NCBI RefSeq assembly: GCF_000143535.2
Contig: NC_037321.1
Location: forward strand, 806,001-870,000
Reading direction: 5' to 3'
From: Botrytis cinerea B05.10
Lineage: Eukaryota; Ascomycota; Leotiomycetes; Helotiales; Sclerotiniaceae
DNA length: 64,000 nucleotides
In this document: in pieces, positions 12,152 to 25,800 of the stretch
Layout: each line of letters begins with the position of its first letter
Numbering within the stretch: position 1 is the stretch's first letter
Position numbers and translations under genes: made by a program
Notes under the pieces: model-generated
Seen by the model: the letters and a program-made list of their open reading frames with translations, nothing else
What the model was told of the DNA's origin: nothing
Database searches by the model: none

Positions 12152-14958
12152 AGATACAAATGTAGGTAAAAGCGTGGGCAGATACAATCTCAATGATCGA
12201 TCCAGTTTGTGGACCAAAATTTCCCTTCCTGACAGTGAGAAGTTTCATGAATCAGAAATGAGATTCTAGCTCGCCAAAATTCGAAACAGCAATTGATCGC
12301 TTTCTCGTCCTTCTTGCTCAAAAGTCAACTTTATGTCTCGCTTATGGGTTTCATTTCCTTTCAAGAGTCTGATTTTCAGGGGAATGTAATTTGATATCTA
12401 TTTTCCGTGTTTCTGTCTTCGAAATGTAAACTTGTTTTGTTGTAATTCGCTACTGATGTCTACTAGGTAGTCTTGGATATCGTCAAAGATCTTATTCGAC
12501 GCTCATTTAACTATTTTCATTGTCGTAAAATGCTCCCATTACCAATAAAACGAGATACAAATTACACTCGACGGCTTTTTCCACTTATACCCCCGCCCTT
12601 AACAGAAAGAACCTCAGCTCAAGAAACAGATATCAGCAATGCAAAAAGAAAATCGATTCTAGTTCCCGAGCACTTTATTGGTTGTAAAGGGGGATGATGA
12701 GAGTTCATTTGCAGAAAAATATCGTTTTATTCTAGAGCTACTTATAAACTAGGTGAAATATAATATGGTACAAAGCGAGGTCTTAAAATATGGCCACGAG
12801 AAAATTTCACTTGCGAGGTAAGTTTTACTCTGTATACATAAATATCATCTTACTTTCCTAGGAATTCGGACTTATATAATCCTCGCTTCTCAATTCACGG
12901 ATCTGTATACGCTGAGCCCACGGTACCGCAGAAACTTGGTATTTGAGGAGGGAAATGTCTTCTTCTCTTTCTTTTTTTCTTTCCTTTGAGAAAGGAGCAA
13001 GCTTGAGGAAGAGATAATCACAACGAACTCTTAGGGACTTTTTGGAAAGTATCGCATCGTGATATTTTTCAAGCATTGAAAAGAAAATGCGAAATTTGTA
13101 GTGATATTATAAGATTGTGATATCAATTGCAAAGGAGAACATAGTATCTGGTATCGAATATGTAGAATTTAAATAGGAATAGTGGTGTTTGAAGGACTTT
13201 CACTTCGTGTTCCTTCCTTCTTCGAATCATGCAAAATCGATGTCATGTGTCAATCGCGAGATGGGAATGTGTTATATTATAATAATGGATATACTTGAAT
13301 GACAACATCACCACCGTAATTCTTCAATTTTTTATCTGATTGACACAGCAGGTACAACTTGATCGCTACCAATACTAACACCAATACCAATACCACTACC
13401 ACACAAGCCCCAAACCGCAACTAAATTCAAACCAATCAAAGGGAAGAAGAAAAAAAAGTACTCATCAATTACCTACAACTACGCTGATAAGTAGACCAAA
13501 AATCCACCCCCCGAAAAAGTAAATACACAATTCCCTTCCAAGCCAACCGCGGATTTTCTCCTCCCTTTCTTCCTTCGCTCTTTCCTCATTTTCACATACA
13601 CAAATCCTAAACTTTCCTCTCTCTAGTATCTAACTTCTATTCTCTAGCCACCCCCTAAACTCTAATCCCCATCCAACCCCACCCATTCCAGTAAGCCACC
13701 TCCTCAAACGCCAAAAAAAAAAAAACCTCAAGTCAGATCGATGGGGTACGAGATTCATGTATGTGTATGTGTATCTGTATATTTAGCGCCTACCCCGCGT
13801 TTTGCGTGGAGGCGAAAGGGAGATCTACATGCTAGCTTGACGAGCTTGACTAAGGTTAGGTTGGCTCGGTTGGGTTACTGGTGCGTGCGTGCGTGCGGTC
13901 GGAAGGTATAAATGTAGGTAATGCTTTGATTTTACTTCGAGACACGAGGTATGTACTAGACGTGCTGGGCTGGAAAGGGATTAGCAGGCGGTGTTTAGGT
14001 GGGTTGTTGGATAGTTGGTTATTGGTTGTGTGAGAGTAGGTTGGTTGAATTGTGGATTGTGGGTGCATAGATAATGGATGACTGGATGATGTAAAGTTAT
14101 CTATTTTCTCTCTTCTGCTTCCTTTCTTTCTACGTCTTGTAGTAATGAAAGTGGTGTTATCTCACAGACGCACAAGTTTCAGAACAGCAACGCGGAAAAG
14201 AGTTGAGATTTGTAGATCTCTTTTTCTACGCCCATATTATATAATCATACATGTCGAATCCTATAATGTATATCAAGAGAAACTCATCAAACTTACATAG
14301 TGCCGTCAGGTTGATCGCATGCAAGTTGGAAATTGGTTCAGTTTGAATACTGGGTTTGGATCTGTGGTATTCTGGCGAGGGAAAGTATGTGAAATGATAT
14401 TCATTGATAATGAAGGGTGGTGGGTGAATAAGGAGTATGTGAAGTGTGGAGTGGAAAGTTGACAGTGATGATTTCAAGGATTATTGATAAGTTAGGGAGG
14501 AAGTGTACGGAGAGATGGAAAGAGAGTAATAAATCTAGTACTTCTATACAAAGGAGCATACTAATATCAAATCCATATAAACATATGAACGTCGTTGAGG
14601 ATAGATCAGATAAGATACACTCCCAGAGATTGGACAAGATCGATCACATTCGAACCAAAAAAAAAAAAAATCACAAAAATCAAATTCATCAATTTCAAGA
14701 GAGAAGGTATTCATTGGAAAATCATAAAACATATTATTTGTATCATGCATGCGTATATACAATGCCATAAACTCGTAAAAGACCACTCGTAAGGATATCC
14801 TAAAAACCCTTTTGGGACCGATTGACCCGACCAATCCAGGTCCCCCAAACACCGTGAATTACTATGATAGTATCACCCGTAAAATAAAACCGCCACTTTA
14901 TTGCAACTCGACTCTGTCGAATTGTTCATTACATATTTTTCTCTTGCCCTCTGCTCAC

Positions 14959-16655
14959 TTAAACCTCGAGCTTTGTATTATGCTCAGCATGTTGAACATG
15001 CTCGACACCAGTCTTCTCAGTCATGCCCATGTCGGCGGCAAAGGTGGAGTGAGGAACCCATTTGGCGGAGTTACGTGGGGTAGTCTCTTCCAACATGCGG
15101 TCGACTTGCTCAAGGGAAAGACCCTTGGTTTCGGGAACAAGGAAATAAGCATAGACGAAGCAACATGTGCAGAGGGAACCCCAGAGGAAGAAGACCTTAG
15201 CACCCAAGTCTGCTTGGCCCTTTTCGGTACCGACGAGGTAAGGAGTGATAACGGCAATGATACAGTTCCAGAGCCAGTTGGAGGCGGTGGAGAGTCCAAC
15301 ACCACGGGATCTGATTGGGAGAGGGAAAACTTCACCGATGATAACCCAAGCTCCAGGTCCCCAAGTGGAGGCGAAGAAAGAGATGTAGATACAAATGAAT
15401 GCGATCATGGCGGAAACGGCAGAGGTGTTGTTTTCAGATTCGCGACCAGCAGTAACACCGATGATGGCAACGATGAACTCGCAGATTAACATACCAAGGG
15501 CACCCCAGATGAGGATGGTACGACGACCGAAACGTTCAACGGTCCAGAAAGAGATTGGAGTGGAGCAGACGTTGACGAGAGTGGTGATCAAACCGATGAG
15601 GAAAGGGTTGGAGATCGTGCCGAGAGCTTGGAAGAAGGTAGTACCAAAGTAGAAGATGAAGTTGACACCGGTCCACTGTTGCATCATTTGAAGGGAAGTA
15701 CCGAGGATGGTTCTGCGGAGGTTGGAACCTGGGTTGCTGAGTCCTCCCTTGAAGCAGTTCATCCATGAGCCAAAGTAACCGGTTTGAGGAATGACGGACA
15801 TTTCGTATTCATGATTGGCGATGATCTCAGTAAGTTCTTGTTGAATGTAGTCGCTTCCTACTGGTTCACCTCTAAGACGAGCAAGCATGGCAGCGGCCTG
15901 GTCAAGGTTACCTTTCTTGACGAAATATCTTGGGGATTCAGGAAGGAAGAAGAGACCACCGCCCAAGATAAGAGCCCAGGCCATTTGAAGACCAATTGGA
16001 ATTCTGTAGGAACCGGTATCGAGACGGTCTTGGGTACCATAGGTGACACAGGATGCGAGAAGAAGACCAATGGTAACGCAGAACTGGTAACCAGAAACTA
16101 AAGCACCACGAACTTTCTTGGGGCAAATCTCAGACATGTAAAGAATGATGGTAGCGGAGACGAAACCAACACCGAAACCAGCGACCAAACGACCAGCGAC
16201 GATAAGACCAAGACCAGTAGAAGCAGTTTGCAAGATGACACCAATGATGAAGATAGCACATCCGACCATGACGGTAGTTCGGCGACCAATCCAATCAGCG
16301 AGATCACCGGCAAGGACAGCACCAAAGAAGGTACCGGCGGACAGAATAGACGTGATCAAAGATTTATCAGAGGCGGGAAGAACGAAAGCAGCCAGTTCGG
16401 CTTTTGAAGCATTAGGACCGGGAATTGGCTTGCCAGTCTGAAGGGTAGTAGGTTAGCTAATGTTTGTGACATGATGGGGCAATCGAAGTCATGACGTACA
16501 TAGAGATTGATGAAATAGTCCATTCCCATGACACCAGAAATATATCCAGAATCATAACCGAAGAGGATACCACCGAAGGAAGCAAAAGCACACATCATGT
16601 ATGCCTTTGCTGTTACGGGTGCCTCAATGCGGGCGACATCCGTGGTTCCAGTCAT
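14959..16655 (-). CDS. Hexose transporter, MFS sugar porter family (544 aa)
   Basis: Exon 1 (16500-16655, 52 codons) and exon 2 (14959-16437) are joined by a 62 bp intron (16438-16499, GTACGT..TTCAG) in phase 0. The protein is a 12-helix plasma-membrane sugar:proton symporter of normal length. It starts with ASFGGILFGYDSGYISGV in helix 1 and has the sugar-porter signatures DWIGRRTT after helix 2, PESPRYFVKKG before the central loop, QQWTGVNFIFYFGTTFF in helix 7 and VPETKGLSLEQVD after helix 12. Codon use is very strongly biased towards GGT, GTC, ACC and AAG, more than in any neighbour, which suggests high expression. This bias also creates long spurious frames on the opposite strand. The likely substrates are glucose and other hexoses, as in fungal high-affinity glucose carriers; the exact specificity is not readable. 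Confidence 0.95.
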
Positions 16656-17184
16656 CGTTGCGGTTGACTTGAAATGTATGTGAGGGAAGGGAGGGAAGGG
16701 ATAGAGTGAATGTGGAGTGAGTGAAGCTGGCACTCGAGATCAATGATTGACCGAAGAAGTAATGAATAGACTTTGTTGATGAGACTGATGGGGAAGAGAA
16801 GTTGTATTTGGGAGGGATTTCGAGTCCCTTTTGTATCTGTGTGCCATGGGAATTGGGGTACTGGGGTAAGGGGTGTACTGGCATGGTTTACACGCTTGTA
16901 TGGGGTACTAGCATTAGTACGGCCATGTCGCCAAAAGAGTCTTCCATATCGAATTGACTCCAGATGGAGACGCCGCACTCCACAACAAATAGCGTTACCC
17001 CATGTCTTCGATGATCTCTCTCCAGACATCTAGACATGCATGCAGCTATGGCCCAGCCGAGGAGTTAGTCCGTGCGTGCAGTACCCCGAGTAATCGGTCC
17101 GTCTTTGTAAGGGATCAAGACTAGTTATGCTAGGGACGGAGAAGAGAGTGAAAGTAGATAGGTAGCGAGCTAGGGAGCATCCTC

Positions 17185-17232
17185 GGTTTTTTGGGTTTTT
17201 TGGTTTTTTTGGGGTTTTTTTGGGTTTTGGGG
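17185..17232. repeat. Interrupted G/T tract upstream of the hexose transporter
   Basis: The plus strand alternates short G runs (two to four) with T runs (four to seven) for 48 bp. It lies about 530-580 bp upstream of the transporter start codon. The transporter strand is C/A. Confidence 0.8.
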
Positions 17233-18657
17233 AATTATGTTTGATGAGCTGCGAGCATCGTTTGGCGGTAAGTAAGTATACAAGTGCAAAAGTATAAACG
17301 TGCTAACAGTATCAAGTTAGACAAGTATGCGATCGATTGGCTGATCAAGGCATTGTGTGGTGCTAAATGCCTAAACAAGTCCTGGATTGAAATCTAATGG
17401 CTATTAATTTTCTTTTTGCTTTCTCAACTCATTTGCTGAAATGAAGGATTTGAAATTTCTTCTTTCGGGATTGCCCCCCCGTTCATGGTGTTGGGTTGAT
17501 CCAATCGTGTGGTTCGTACCACACAACCTAACACACTCATGGAAGGGAGATCACGAGTCTAGTTGGCTTTAACTGAGAATAATTGATAATTGGGAATTTG
17601 ATTGTAACGATCAATGCAATTACAATGAGGGTTGCTGAATCCCAATCTCCAGGTTCTCTCAACGGTGTGGCCGATAGATTCTTAACGAGGATCATATTGA
17701 CCCTCCACAAACCTTGACTCTTGAAAGTTGGATGCACTTGAGATCTCTCGAGTCTCGAGCCTCGTCGTGGCAATTCGGAGTCAGATGTTTCTCACACCAG
17801 GCTATGAATCTTCAACAATGCTGGCTGTAACGTTGTCGAAGAACATCACAACAGCAATAAAGATATGCACACTGGAGGCAAAGTACGTACATAATTGACC
17901 GAATTTCATAAATATCTCGGATATCCTAGTCGAGGATCATTTCATGCATCAACCCCCCATGTTCAAGACTTCAGAGGCAATGTAATTCAAGCCATCGACG
18001 TGATCAATCGTTATGTATGAAATGGAATCGGCTTAGCACCATTAGTTGTTGTCCCTACATACTTCAACCTAACGACTGGGGCAAACAATACCTTGGATAG
18101 AGTTACCCATCTTATCTACCTTCGAGCTGGGTACGTCCTCGTAATTGATCAGTACAGAAAACCACGTTATTACGAATACAGTCTGAACTCTGATACAAGC
18201 CCATTACGAGCGCCTTCGAATCAAATGACCAATTCATTTTTAAATCCAAGCTTCTGGGGCGAGGTACCGGTAGGCCTTTACGGCTTCATGGGATTTGATA
18301 TTTTTTGATGGAGTGTGGGAGACTGAAAAGTGTCAAGCAAGTAGCGGCGTCGGCTATTAGTCTCATTTTGAGTGCATTAGTATTAACTTTGTAGGACCTG
18401 AGCCACATTGCTCCAGAATTTAGTGTTCGAACTAGAATAATAAACTTATTTGATGGAGAACCATTTTTTCTGTTCTATGGGATTTGTAAAGCATTTTAGT
18501 GCCCGAGGAATAGTTTACAGTCTGGATTTCACGGGCAAATCCGTTCACTTGTTCTGGAATCTTTCCATATTCCAATATTAGCAAATCGTCTACTAATAGA
18601 GGCTTCACGTTTTAGATCGAGTATCATGTGAATGCAAAACAGTCTGATATGTCTGGA

Positions 18658-18672
18658 GTCCAGACTCTGGAC
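18658..18672. other. Perfect dyad GTCCAGA-C-TCTGGAC
   Basis: Two 7 bp arms are perfectly inverted around one base. It could be a protein-binding dyad or chance. Confidence 0.4.
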
Positions 18673-18938
18673 TCTGGGCGGTGGACGGACGGGATGGTGG
18701 ATTCTGGAGATCGTAGCAAGTACACACACTCTCTCGTGATTTAATTATCCCTAGATGAAAACCCTTTCTCAACATCTTGCCCGTCGATAAGATTACGCTG
18801 TCAAGGAACCCCAAATATGAGTTGGCCACGAAATACGAATGTGAAAAGAAAAAAAGAATAGCCCGAAGAATATCCCAATTCCGGCACAATATAACCGTAA
18901 TTCTACCAAATGCCCTGGTGATCATCCAGTCACTGGCC

Positions 18939-18957
18939 ACCAGTGACCACGTCCACG
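18939..18957. other. Perfect dyad GTCACTGG-CCA-CCAGTGAC
   Basis: Two 8 bp arms are perfectly inverted around three bases, 270 bp from the preceding dyad. Confidence 0.45.
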
Positions 18958-19276
18958 GCCACGTCCAACTTTGAACGAGGCCGTTGGTGATTGGACTTTC
19001 TCACCCATTGTTTACTTGCGGGCTCGGGTGTACCAGCTTAAAAAAAAAAAAACGTGTTGTGGCTCTTGGCATGTCGACCCCCGGGCTTGTAAACTGCTTG
19101 GCTGCAATGTTAAACGCCGAGGGAGGACGGGCTTCCTGGTTACGGCGCTGGGATAGTGTCAGATATTGATATTACGAAGATGTCCATGTGTGAAGGGCGT
19201 CTATTCACATGTTTGAAGTCATATGATTTTAGATTGTAGATTTTAGCCTTCCGTATTGATGTCGTTGGAGTGTGAA

Positions 19277-19304
19277 GATGTAGATGTAGATGTAGATGTA
19301 GATG
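19277..19304. repeat. Hexamer microsatellite (GATGTA)n
   Basis: Four full copies of GATGTA plus a partial one, in intergenic DNA. Confidence 0.85.
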
Positions 19305-20113
19305 AATTAGAGTGCATGTCACGTTAGTCATCCTTCCATATATCCCATCAATCATCAATCCCAATCAAGGGTACTTTATTCAGTGGAGAGTCAAGAGAAC
19401 AACTATGTTGCCATCTGTTTGTTTCCACCTTTCTCGCCATTTTTCCACCTATTCCATCTCGATCCAATTTCCCTCCTCGCGTTTCCTTCCCTCCTTTCCT
19501 TCGCTTCTGGCATCCAAAACCCACCCATTCATCCGAATCATCTCCGGTGCAGGTGGGAGCCACTAGGTGCGTGCTCTTTCCTGCTTTCCCACAATTTACT
19601 CCAGAGTCCAAACACTCCAGAGGGACGAAAGGGAGAGGAATGAGAACCCCCAGGTTCCCCACTCCCCGCTTTCCTCGCAAAATGCAATACAACCCATACT
19701 CCGTAGACAGCATTCCTACTTTAAAGCAAAGGAGATATCCGCATTTCCGCATAAGCATATGGAGGTAATCGGCCCTTTATAACATACTTGGTTCAAATTT
19801 TCAATAACCCCAGGGCCCCGTCAGAATCTGTCGTGTCCACTTCTAAATCTCCAGACCGTATTCTTAGTTTCTCCACTATTCCTTCCCCTGTCCCCCAACT
19901 TTCCACTTTTCCCTACCACGAGCACCTCAAAACATTCGTTTCTTCTATGTAAACTGGTGCTATCGTCGGCCAAGCCCCTCCGCCCCACCTCTGGCTGAGA
20001 GTTGGTAATATGTCACGAGACAGAGGCTGATTGCATCCGTACGCGATCGAGCATGTATCAGCTTTCACGAGTGTGTTACGAGACGGGCGAGCTGAATGAA
20101 TGGACCGAATGGC

Positions 20114-20165
20114 GACTGATGACTGATGACTGATGACTGATGACTGATGATTGATGATTGATGAT
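20114..20165. repeat. Heptamer tandem repeat (GACTGAT)n
   Basis: Five GACTGAT units are followed by two GATTGAT variants and a partial unit, a clean 7 bp tandem array of about 52 bp. Confidence 0.85.
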
Positions 20166-22831
20166 ATGAGGCTCGATGACGGTGTCGCTCACTCATGGGC
20201 GCCTCTAAGCTGAAGCCTAGAGATCACTTGATACGAACCGATATAAAATCATGCCATCTTATTCCTCTGCACCGTTCGGGCTGTTTGTAAACCGCCGTCT
20301 GTGCTGACGGTACCTTGGATTTGGTTCAACCTTACCGCCATACATGCTCGTCCATCCTCTGCATCCAGCGGCACACATGTTCCAGTTCCCGTTCACCGCA
20401 GCAACGCCGATTGGACAGTTGGGCTTTCTCGTCTTACAAAATGCAAGTGTTCTCCGGATATACAATCTTCCCTTCCCCCTTACCAGCCACAAATCTGTGT
20501 TCGCTTTGAAATGTCGCGAGTTCTAGAGTTGGAGCTTTGAATCAATGAATCAAATGAATCCACACCAATGTCGGCACACGACAACGGATGGGGAGAAAAC
20601 TCAGACGTGGGACCCAGGGGATCCAAAAGAAGCTTCAAGCTTCGATTCAAAATATGCCCCTTCATCTGGTGGCGTGGCGCCTCTGGCTATCACCTGCGGA
20701 TATTATATTGGTTTACGTACTCAACCGATTATTTTCCTTGGTCGAGGTGGATGTCGGGACTCGGAAAGACAGTTGCGATATCTATTAGTCGCGGGAAAAG
20801 CTTGAAGTAGAAAGGGCTTTCTTTCTCAAGACTGAAATACGATCCAGAATATCCCAATGTCTTCTCGGTCTCCTTTTTCAATTCTCAACAAATTATGGGG
20901 ATCTACGCAAAGTCGCGATAAATCGGGAGTACGATGGCAGGTAAGTGAGGTAGGCGAGTTGCTATTCAACTTACTGATCCGATCAGCTCAATTATTCTTC
21001 ATCGATTTGAACTCTTCACATGCAAACTAGGTACTGCTGGCTTGCTTACTTCTTTCTTTTGACCGAGTATCGCATTGTCGCAATCAAAGAAGCACAGCAT
21101 CAATGGCACGACTTTGACTATGTCCCTATCTATCTATCTTCCGATTTCAGCCGTGTCGCATCCGGGTAGAGGACAGTAACGTTGCGAAAGGTCCGGACGT
21201 ACGAGAATCACGGCGCGGTGTACACAGGTGTTCCGGAAGATGCGAAGAAGAATAGGAAACGAGATAAAGATCAACAGACAAGCAAAAGTACAACGGATCT
21301 ACGGTATGATATGGCCGCAAAAGTGTTTCAATTTATTGATGTTATCTTGTGGTTGCAGTACAGAGTCTACATCACATTCGACTGGATGACCGGGAAGACT
21401 CGTGTAGTATTGTACTGCACTTCGACAGATGCTTATGGAGAGGCGGCAGTGCTTTCTGTATACTCGGTTTAATATGTTCGCAATGCAGCGCGAATGACGC
21501 AAGGAGGATTTACGTGAGGGAACAAAGTACTCTGGTATTCATATATCAAACGGTCACCTTCCACATGCCATATGAACGCAAAGAGTCGGCGTTCCAGTTG
21601 CATTGTGTTGATATACGACCAATTCATACCTTGGCAGACGAATGATTTTCGCAGTGTGATGCGTGGGGAGTATATTACGAGCGGAGATGCCGAGTTTCCT
21701 GTTTTCACATTGGGAGGGGGGAACTATGGTTAGTGTGATATCATACTCTTTCAACGTCCCTTGAGATTCCCTATTGGATTCGAAGATGAATTGTGGATTA
21801 GATTGCTACATCATTCATTCGAATGTTCTCAAGCTATAAATACACTTTCGGAATATAGGCAGCACCAACTTCCTAGACATACTCAAACCTCGTTGGCTGT
21901 GCCCACACAGTGTTGAGCGAGCCACAGATCCAAGCTTAGTAGGTGTAACAATTCATATTCTCATTCTTCACTATGAGAGGTTTTAGTTCAAGAATTGAGA
22001 TATTTTTCCTTTTCTTCTTTACTTTTCAGCGCTCTGGAGTAATACCTCTTAAAGCTCTTCCCTCAATACCATTTGCTTTGCTCGTAGGTGCAGATTGTTT
22101 CATTCCCTGGAATCTACAAGTCTGAAAGAGCAACTATTAGGCCATTTGAAACCCAAAAACTAAACCACTAGTTCGTAAAGTCTCAACGACGGTAAGGTGG
22201 ACGAATTTCTTCTTAATTTTTTTGTTGTCGAGTAGAAGCCAGCGTTGTTGTCATTTCAGAGCGATTTTATCATCACTTGCTTTCAAAAAGTTTCAAGAAA
22301 TCTTAACTTATGTAACATCGTTGACCTTGGAATCTGTCTAGAAGTGTTGAGTAAAATATCTCACCATGGAACAAATACTCTCTCTCTCTCTCGCATTTCC
22401 TCTTTCCGCTCTGTCTTCTTAATAAGTTGATTGTTGCAGTTTGGTCTTGCAATTTGAAAGATAACTTGAGTTTTTGGAAAGCGATATTTTACTCTGTCTA
22501 AAGAGCTAGCTATGTACAAGAGATAGTAGGCCTTATATAGACCTACTGAAAGAGCTCGTCTCTTCTTTATTGACTTAAGGCTTTGTTACAGTAGCCTTAC
22601 TACCGTAGTAATTGAACTAAAGTCATTCACTTTGTTCACACCAAAACTATGTGATTGAAAGGATAATATATATCACAGGCTTGACTCTTATAGAAAATGG
22701 TGAAAGTGTTTCCGGTGAGAAATAGTGAACTGTGATATCAAAGAGACTCCACAAATTTGATTCCTAAATTTTCAATTTGCCAAATACCTATATATCATGT
22801 CCCTTCCTTTTCCGCCATGGAAATACCAAAA

Positions 22832-25800
22832 TCAAGCAACAGAGACGAAGAAGTTACTCTGCCCCTCTTTTCTCTCCACCTTGCCCATTTCACTAATCTC
22901 ATCACCAACCGCCATTCTCAATCTCTCCACCGTAGCCGGACTATCCAAATTCCATCCTCTTTTTCCATCTTCAGACTTTGTTCCCAAACCGTTATCTTCT
23001 CTTGCACTCCTCACCGCCATTCTTAGCGCAAAGAATGCGCCCGCTCCCAAAAACAATGGTGGTTCACCCACCCCTTTACTACTCTGTACACTTTTCAACC
23101 CCTGCCACATTTTCTCTTTCCCCTCTTCATCTTTCAGAAAGGAAACATTGAAAATCTGTGGGATATCCGCAAACCCAGGTATCTTATAAGTTCCCGGTCC
23201 CTTCGTGAATAATTGGCCTTCCTTCGTCCAAAGACTTTCTTCCATGGTAAACAAGCCCAATCCTTGTACATAAGCCCCTTCGATCTGACCATAATCAATT
23301 GCCGGATTAATGGATCTCCCAATATCCATCAAAATATCTGTCCTTAAGATTGTATGATGACCCGTGAGTACATCGAGTTCAACCTCCGTGGCAGCTACTC
23401 CTTGAGTAAAATAGTAGTACATATCTTTGACTTTGTCTTTATCATAGACTCCCCATTCGTATCCAATCCGTGGCATCTTCCAAAATCCACTCGCACTTAG
23501 GTGAACTCGGTCTCTGTATGCAGCGTGTGCTAAATCTTTCATACTCGTGTCTTTTCCCATCTTTTCTCGATACGGCGCCAACCGTTCGTTTAACTGTTTG
23601 CAAGCATCCATAATTGCCATACCATTCAAATCACTTCCCGAACTGGCAGCGGTAGGACTTGCATTTGCGGTCTGGTAACTTGACGTATCTTGTGTGAATA
23701 CTGATGACACTGGAACACCCAATTCTTGTGCACATATTTGAGTCATTTTAGTGTATAAACCTTGGCCCATCTCTGTCCCTCCATGGTTAAGGAGAACGGA
23801 GCCATCGGCGTATATTTTCAAGGACGCGGACGCTTGGTTCAGATGAAGCGCTGTGGCAAAAGAAAGACCGAATTTGGTTGGAAGAAGTGATATGCCTCGC
23901 TTACGGTACTTGTGCTCTTTGTTGTATTTCTCAACCTCAAGGAGACGTTGGGAGTATTGTGTTTCGTGCTTGATTTTTTCTAAAAGAAGTGGGACATTCC
24001 AGTCTTGATCAATAGTCTGTAGGAATGGTGTATGATCTCCTTGTTTATATAGATTCATAACTCGAAGCTCATCAATGGGAATGTTTAGTCCTTCGGATAT
24101 GGCAGTCATGTATGTTTCAGCGAAAAACATAGCTTGCGGCCCCCCAAACCCTCGAAATGCTGTGTTACTATGTGTATTAGTTTTGCACACATGGCCCCGT
24201 AGCAACACGTTAGGGATCTCGTAACAATTTTCAAAGTGCGTTAAACATCGTCCCATAACTGCAGCTGACATATCTTGTGAGAATCCAGCATTGTTGTACA
24301 CATCCGCTTCAAGTGCAATCAGATTCCCATTGGATTGAACACCAACTTTCCACCGAGCTTGTATTGGATGACGTTGGCCACTCGTCATCATATCTTCGTC
24401 GCGATTTAACATGCATCGAACGGGGCGTTTGGTTTTCTTAGCTGCGACAGCAAGGAGGCATGCAAGCTGAACGCTACGGGATTCTTTACCACCAAAAGCT
24501 CCTCCCATACGTTTTACTCGAGCATTGACACGAGAGCTTGGTACGCTGGTTACTTGGGCTACGAATTCTTGAGTTTCCATGCTGTGACGGTTCTTAGAAA
24601 TTATTTGAACTGGGAGAACACTTGGCTTAGCTTACCTATTCTGCGTTGAGGACCATACTTCATAAGTTCCATCTTCTTTGTTCGGAATCACCATTGCGGC
24701 GTTAGTTTCAAGGTAGAAATGTTCTTGACCGCCTATTCTTGTAGTCCCTTCGAATATCCTGTCGCACGATGCCCAGATGTCATTCATTTTGTCCTCAAGC
24801 GCAGCTCCTTTCTTCAACATCTTTCCATAAGGAAAATAACTATTCGCCTTGATTGCTTCATCAATAGCCAATATGACTGGAAGATCTTCGTACTGAATTC
24901 GAACGGCTCTAGCAGCAGCCTGTGCTTGTAAAGCGGTTTCTGCAAAAACCAAACCTATAGGCTGACCATGAGAGAACACTTTCCCGTCAGCAAATAGTGG
25001 TTCATCTTTTACAATAGATCCCCACAGATTCAAATCTATTGGGATATCGTTAATGTCAACGTAGCCTAGAGCAAGTCTGGATTCGATCGCAGGTGCCCAA
25101 TCTACCTCTAACAATTTTGCATGCGCACGACTAGATAAAACCATGGCACCGAATAATTCTCGATGCTGTCTAGGCATATCATCAATGTATTCTGCTTCTC
25201 CTGTTGTCTGTTTAAGAGATGATAAATGTGGTATTTGCTTCCCTACAACGCGTTGCTCATACGGGTTATAGTTATCTCTAGTACCCGAGGAAATCTCTCG
25301 ATGTATTTCGTTGATAAGATCAGGATCCACACTCCCCAATCCAAAGTCCGAAACAACTTCATGCCAGAATCTGAAGAATAGAGATATAGCCAATGTTCGA
25401 CGATATGATGCCATTCCACCAGGAACGTCGTATGCCAGATGAAATTCTTCGGCTAAGCTCTTCATCGATTCATTGAGAGTGGTGGAACTGTACCATGTTT
25501 TGCCAAGTAAGCACTTCATAGTTTTTGGGGCGATAATAGTTGTTGGTGCCATTCCCCCATAGACTAATGATACTTCTGAAACAGTACCATCCTTTTCAAG
25601 TCTCACACGGAATGCAGCCGTCACAATTGCAATGTCATCATCTTTCCTCTTGGCTTGCTTGTATGCCTTGGTGATTTCTTTCTCATTCGGTGGTGGGAAG
25701 GGAACTCGAACATCAACTATCACCGCATCAATTGGAAGCTTCGTGTTACGATATGATACGAAGAAGTCGGACATAGGTAAAGCTTTAATCCCTTGAGATT

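Larger units (their letters stand above)
7209..14958. other. Gene-poor stretch of 7.7 kb
   Basis: No reading frame here has a recognisable domain, sustained coding bias or a supported splice structure. The bZIP promoter occupies the left end and the transporter 3' flank the right end. The sequence is AT-rich from about 9.1 to 14.8 kb. Several microsatellites are present, including GTGCGTGC near 13.88 kb and CCAATA-type units near 13.38 kb. Small open frames such as those at 11.04-11.58 kb are listed separately. Non-coding transcripts or long untranslated leaders remain possible. Confidence 0.5.
16656..22831. other. Gene-poor stretch of 6.2 kb
   Basis: The left part is the promoter and leader of the hexose transporter. 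From about 17.3 to 22.8 kb I find no frame with a recognisable domain, only short overlapping open frames on both strands. It holds a G/T tract, a hexamer and a heptamer microsatellite and two perfect dyad symmetries, listed separately. The right end is the 3' flank of xanthine dehydrogenase. Confidence 0.5.

Noticed and set aside
14640..14670. TTCGAA-containing segment resembling a tRNA B box on the minus strand
   Set aside because: No A box, acceptor stem or anticodon arm can be arranged around it. Similar GGTTCAAA hits at 19.79 and 61.09 kb also fail.
14812..15489. A 225-codon open frame on the plus strand inside the hexose transporter
   Set aside because: It is the antisense shadow of a strongly codon-biased gene, and the translation has no domain. 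The sugar-porter motifs on the minus strand explain the sequence.
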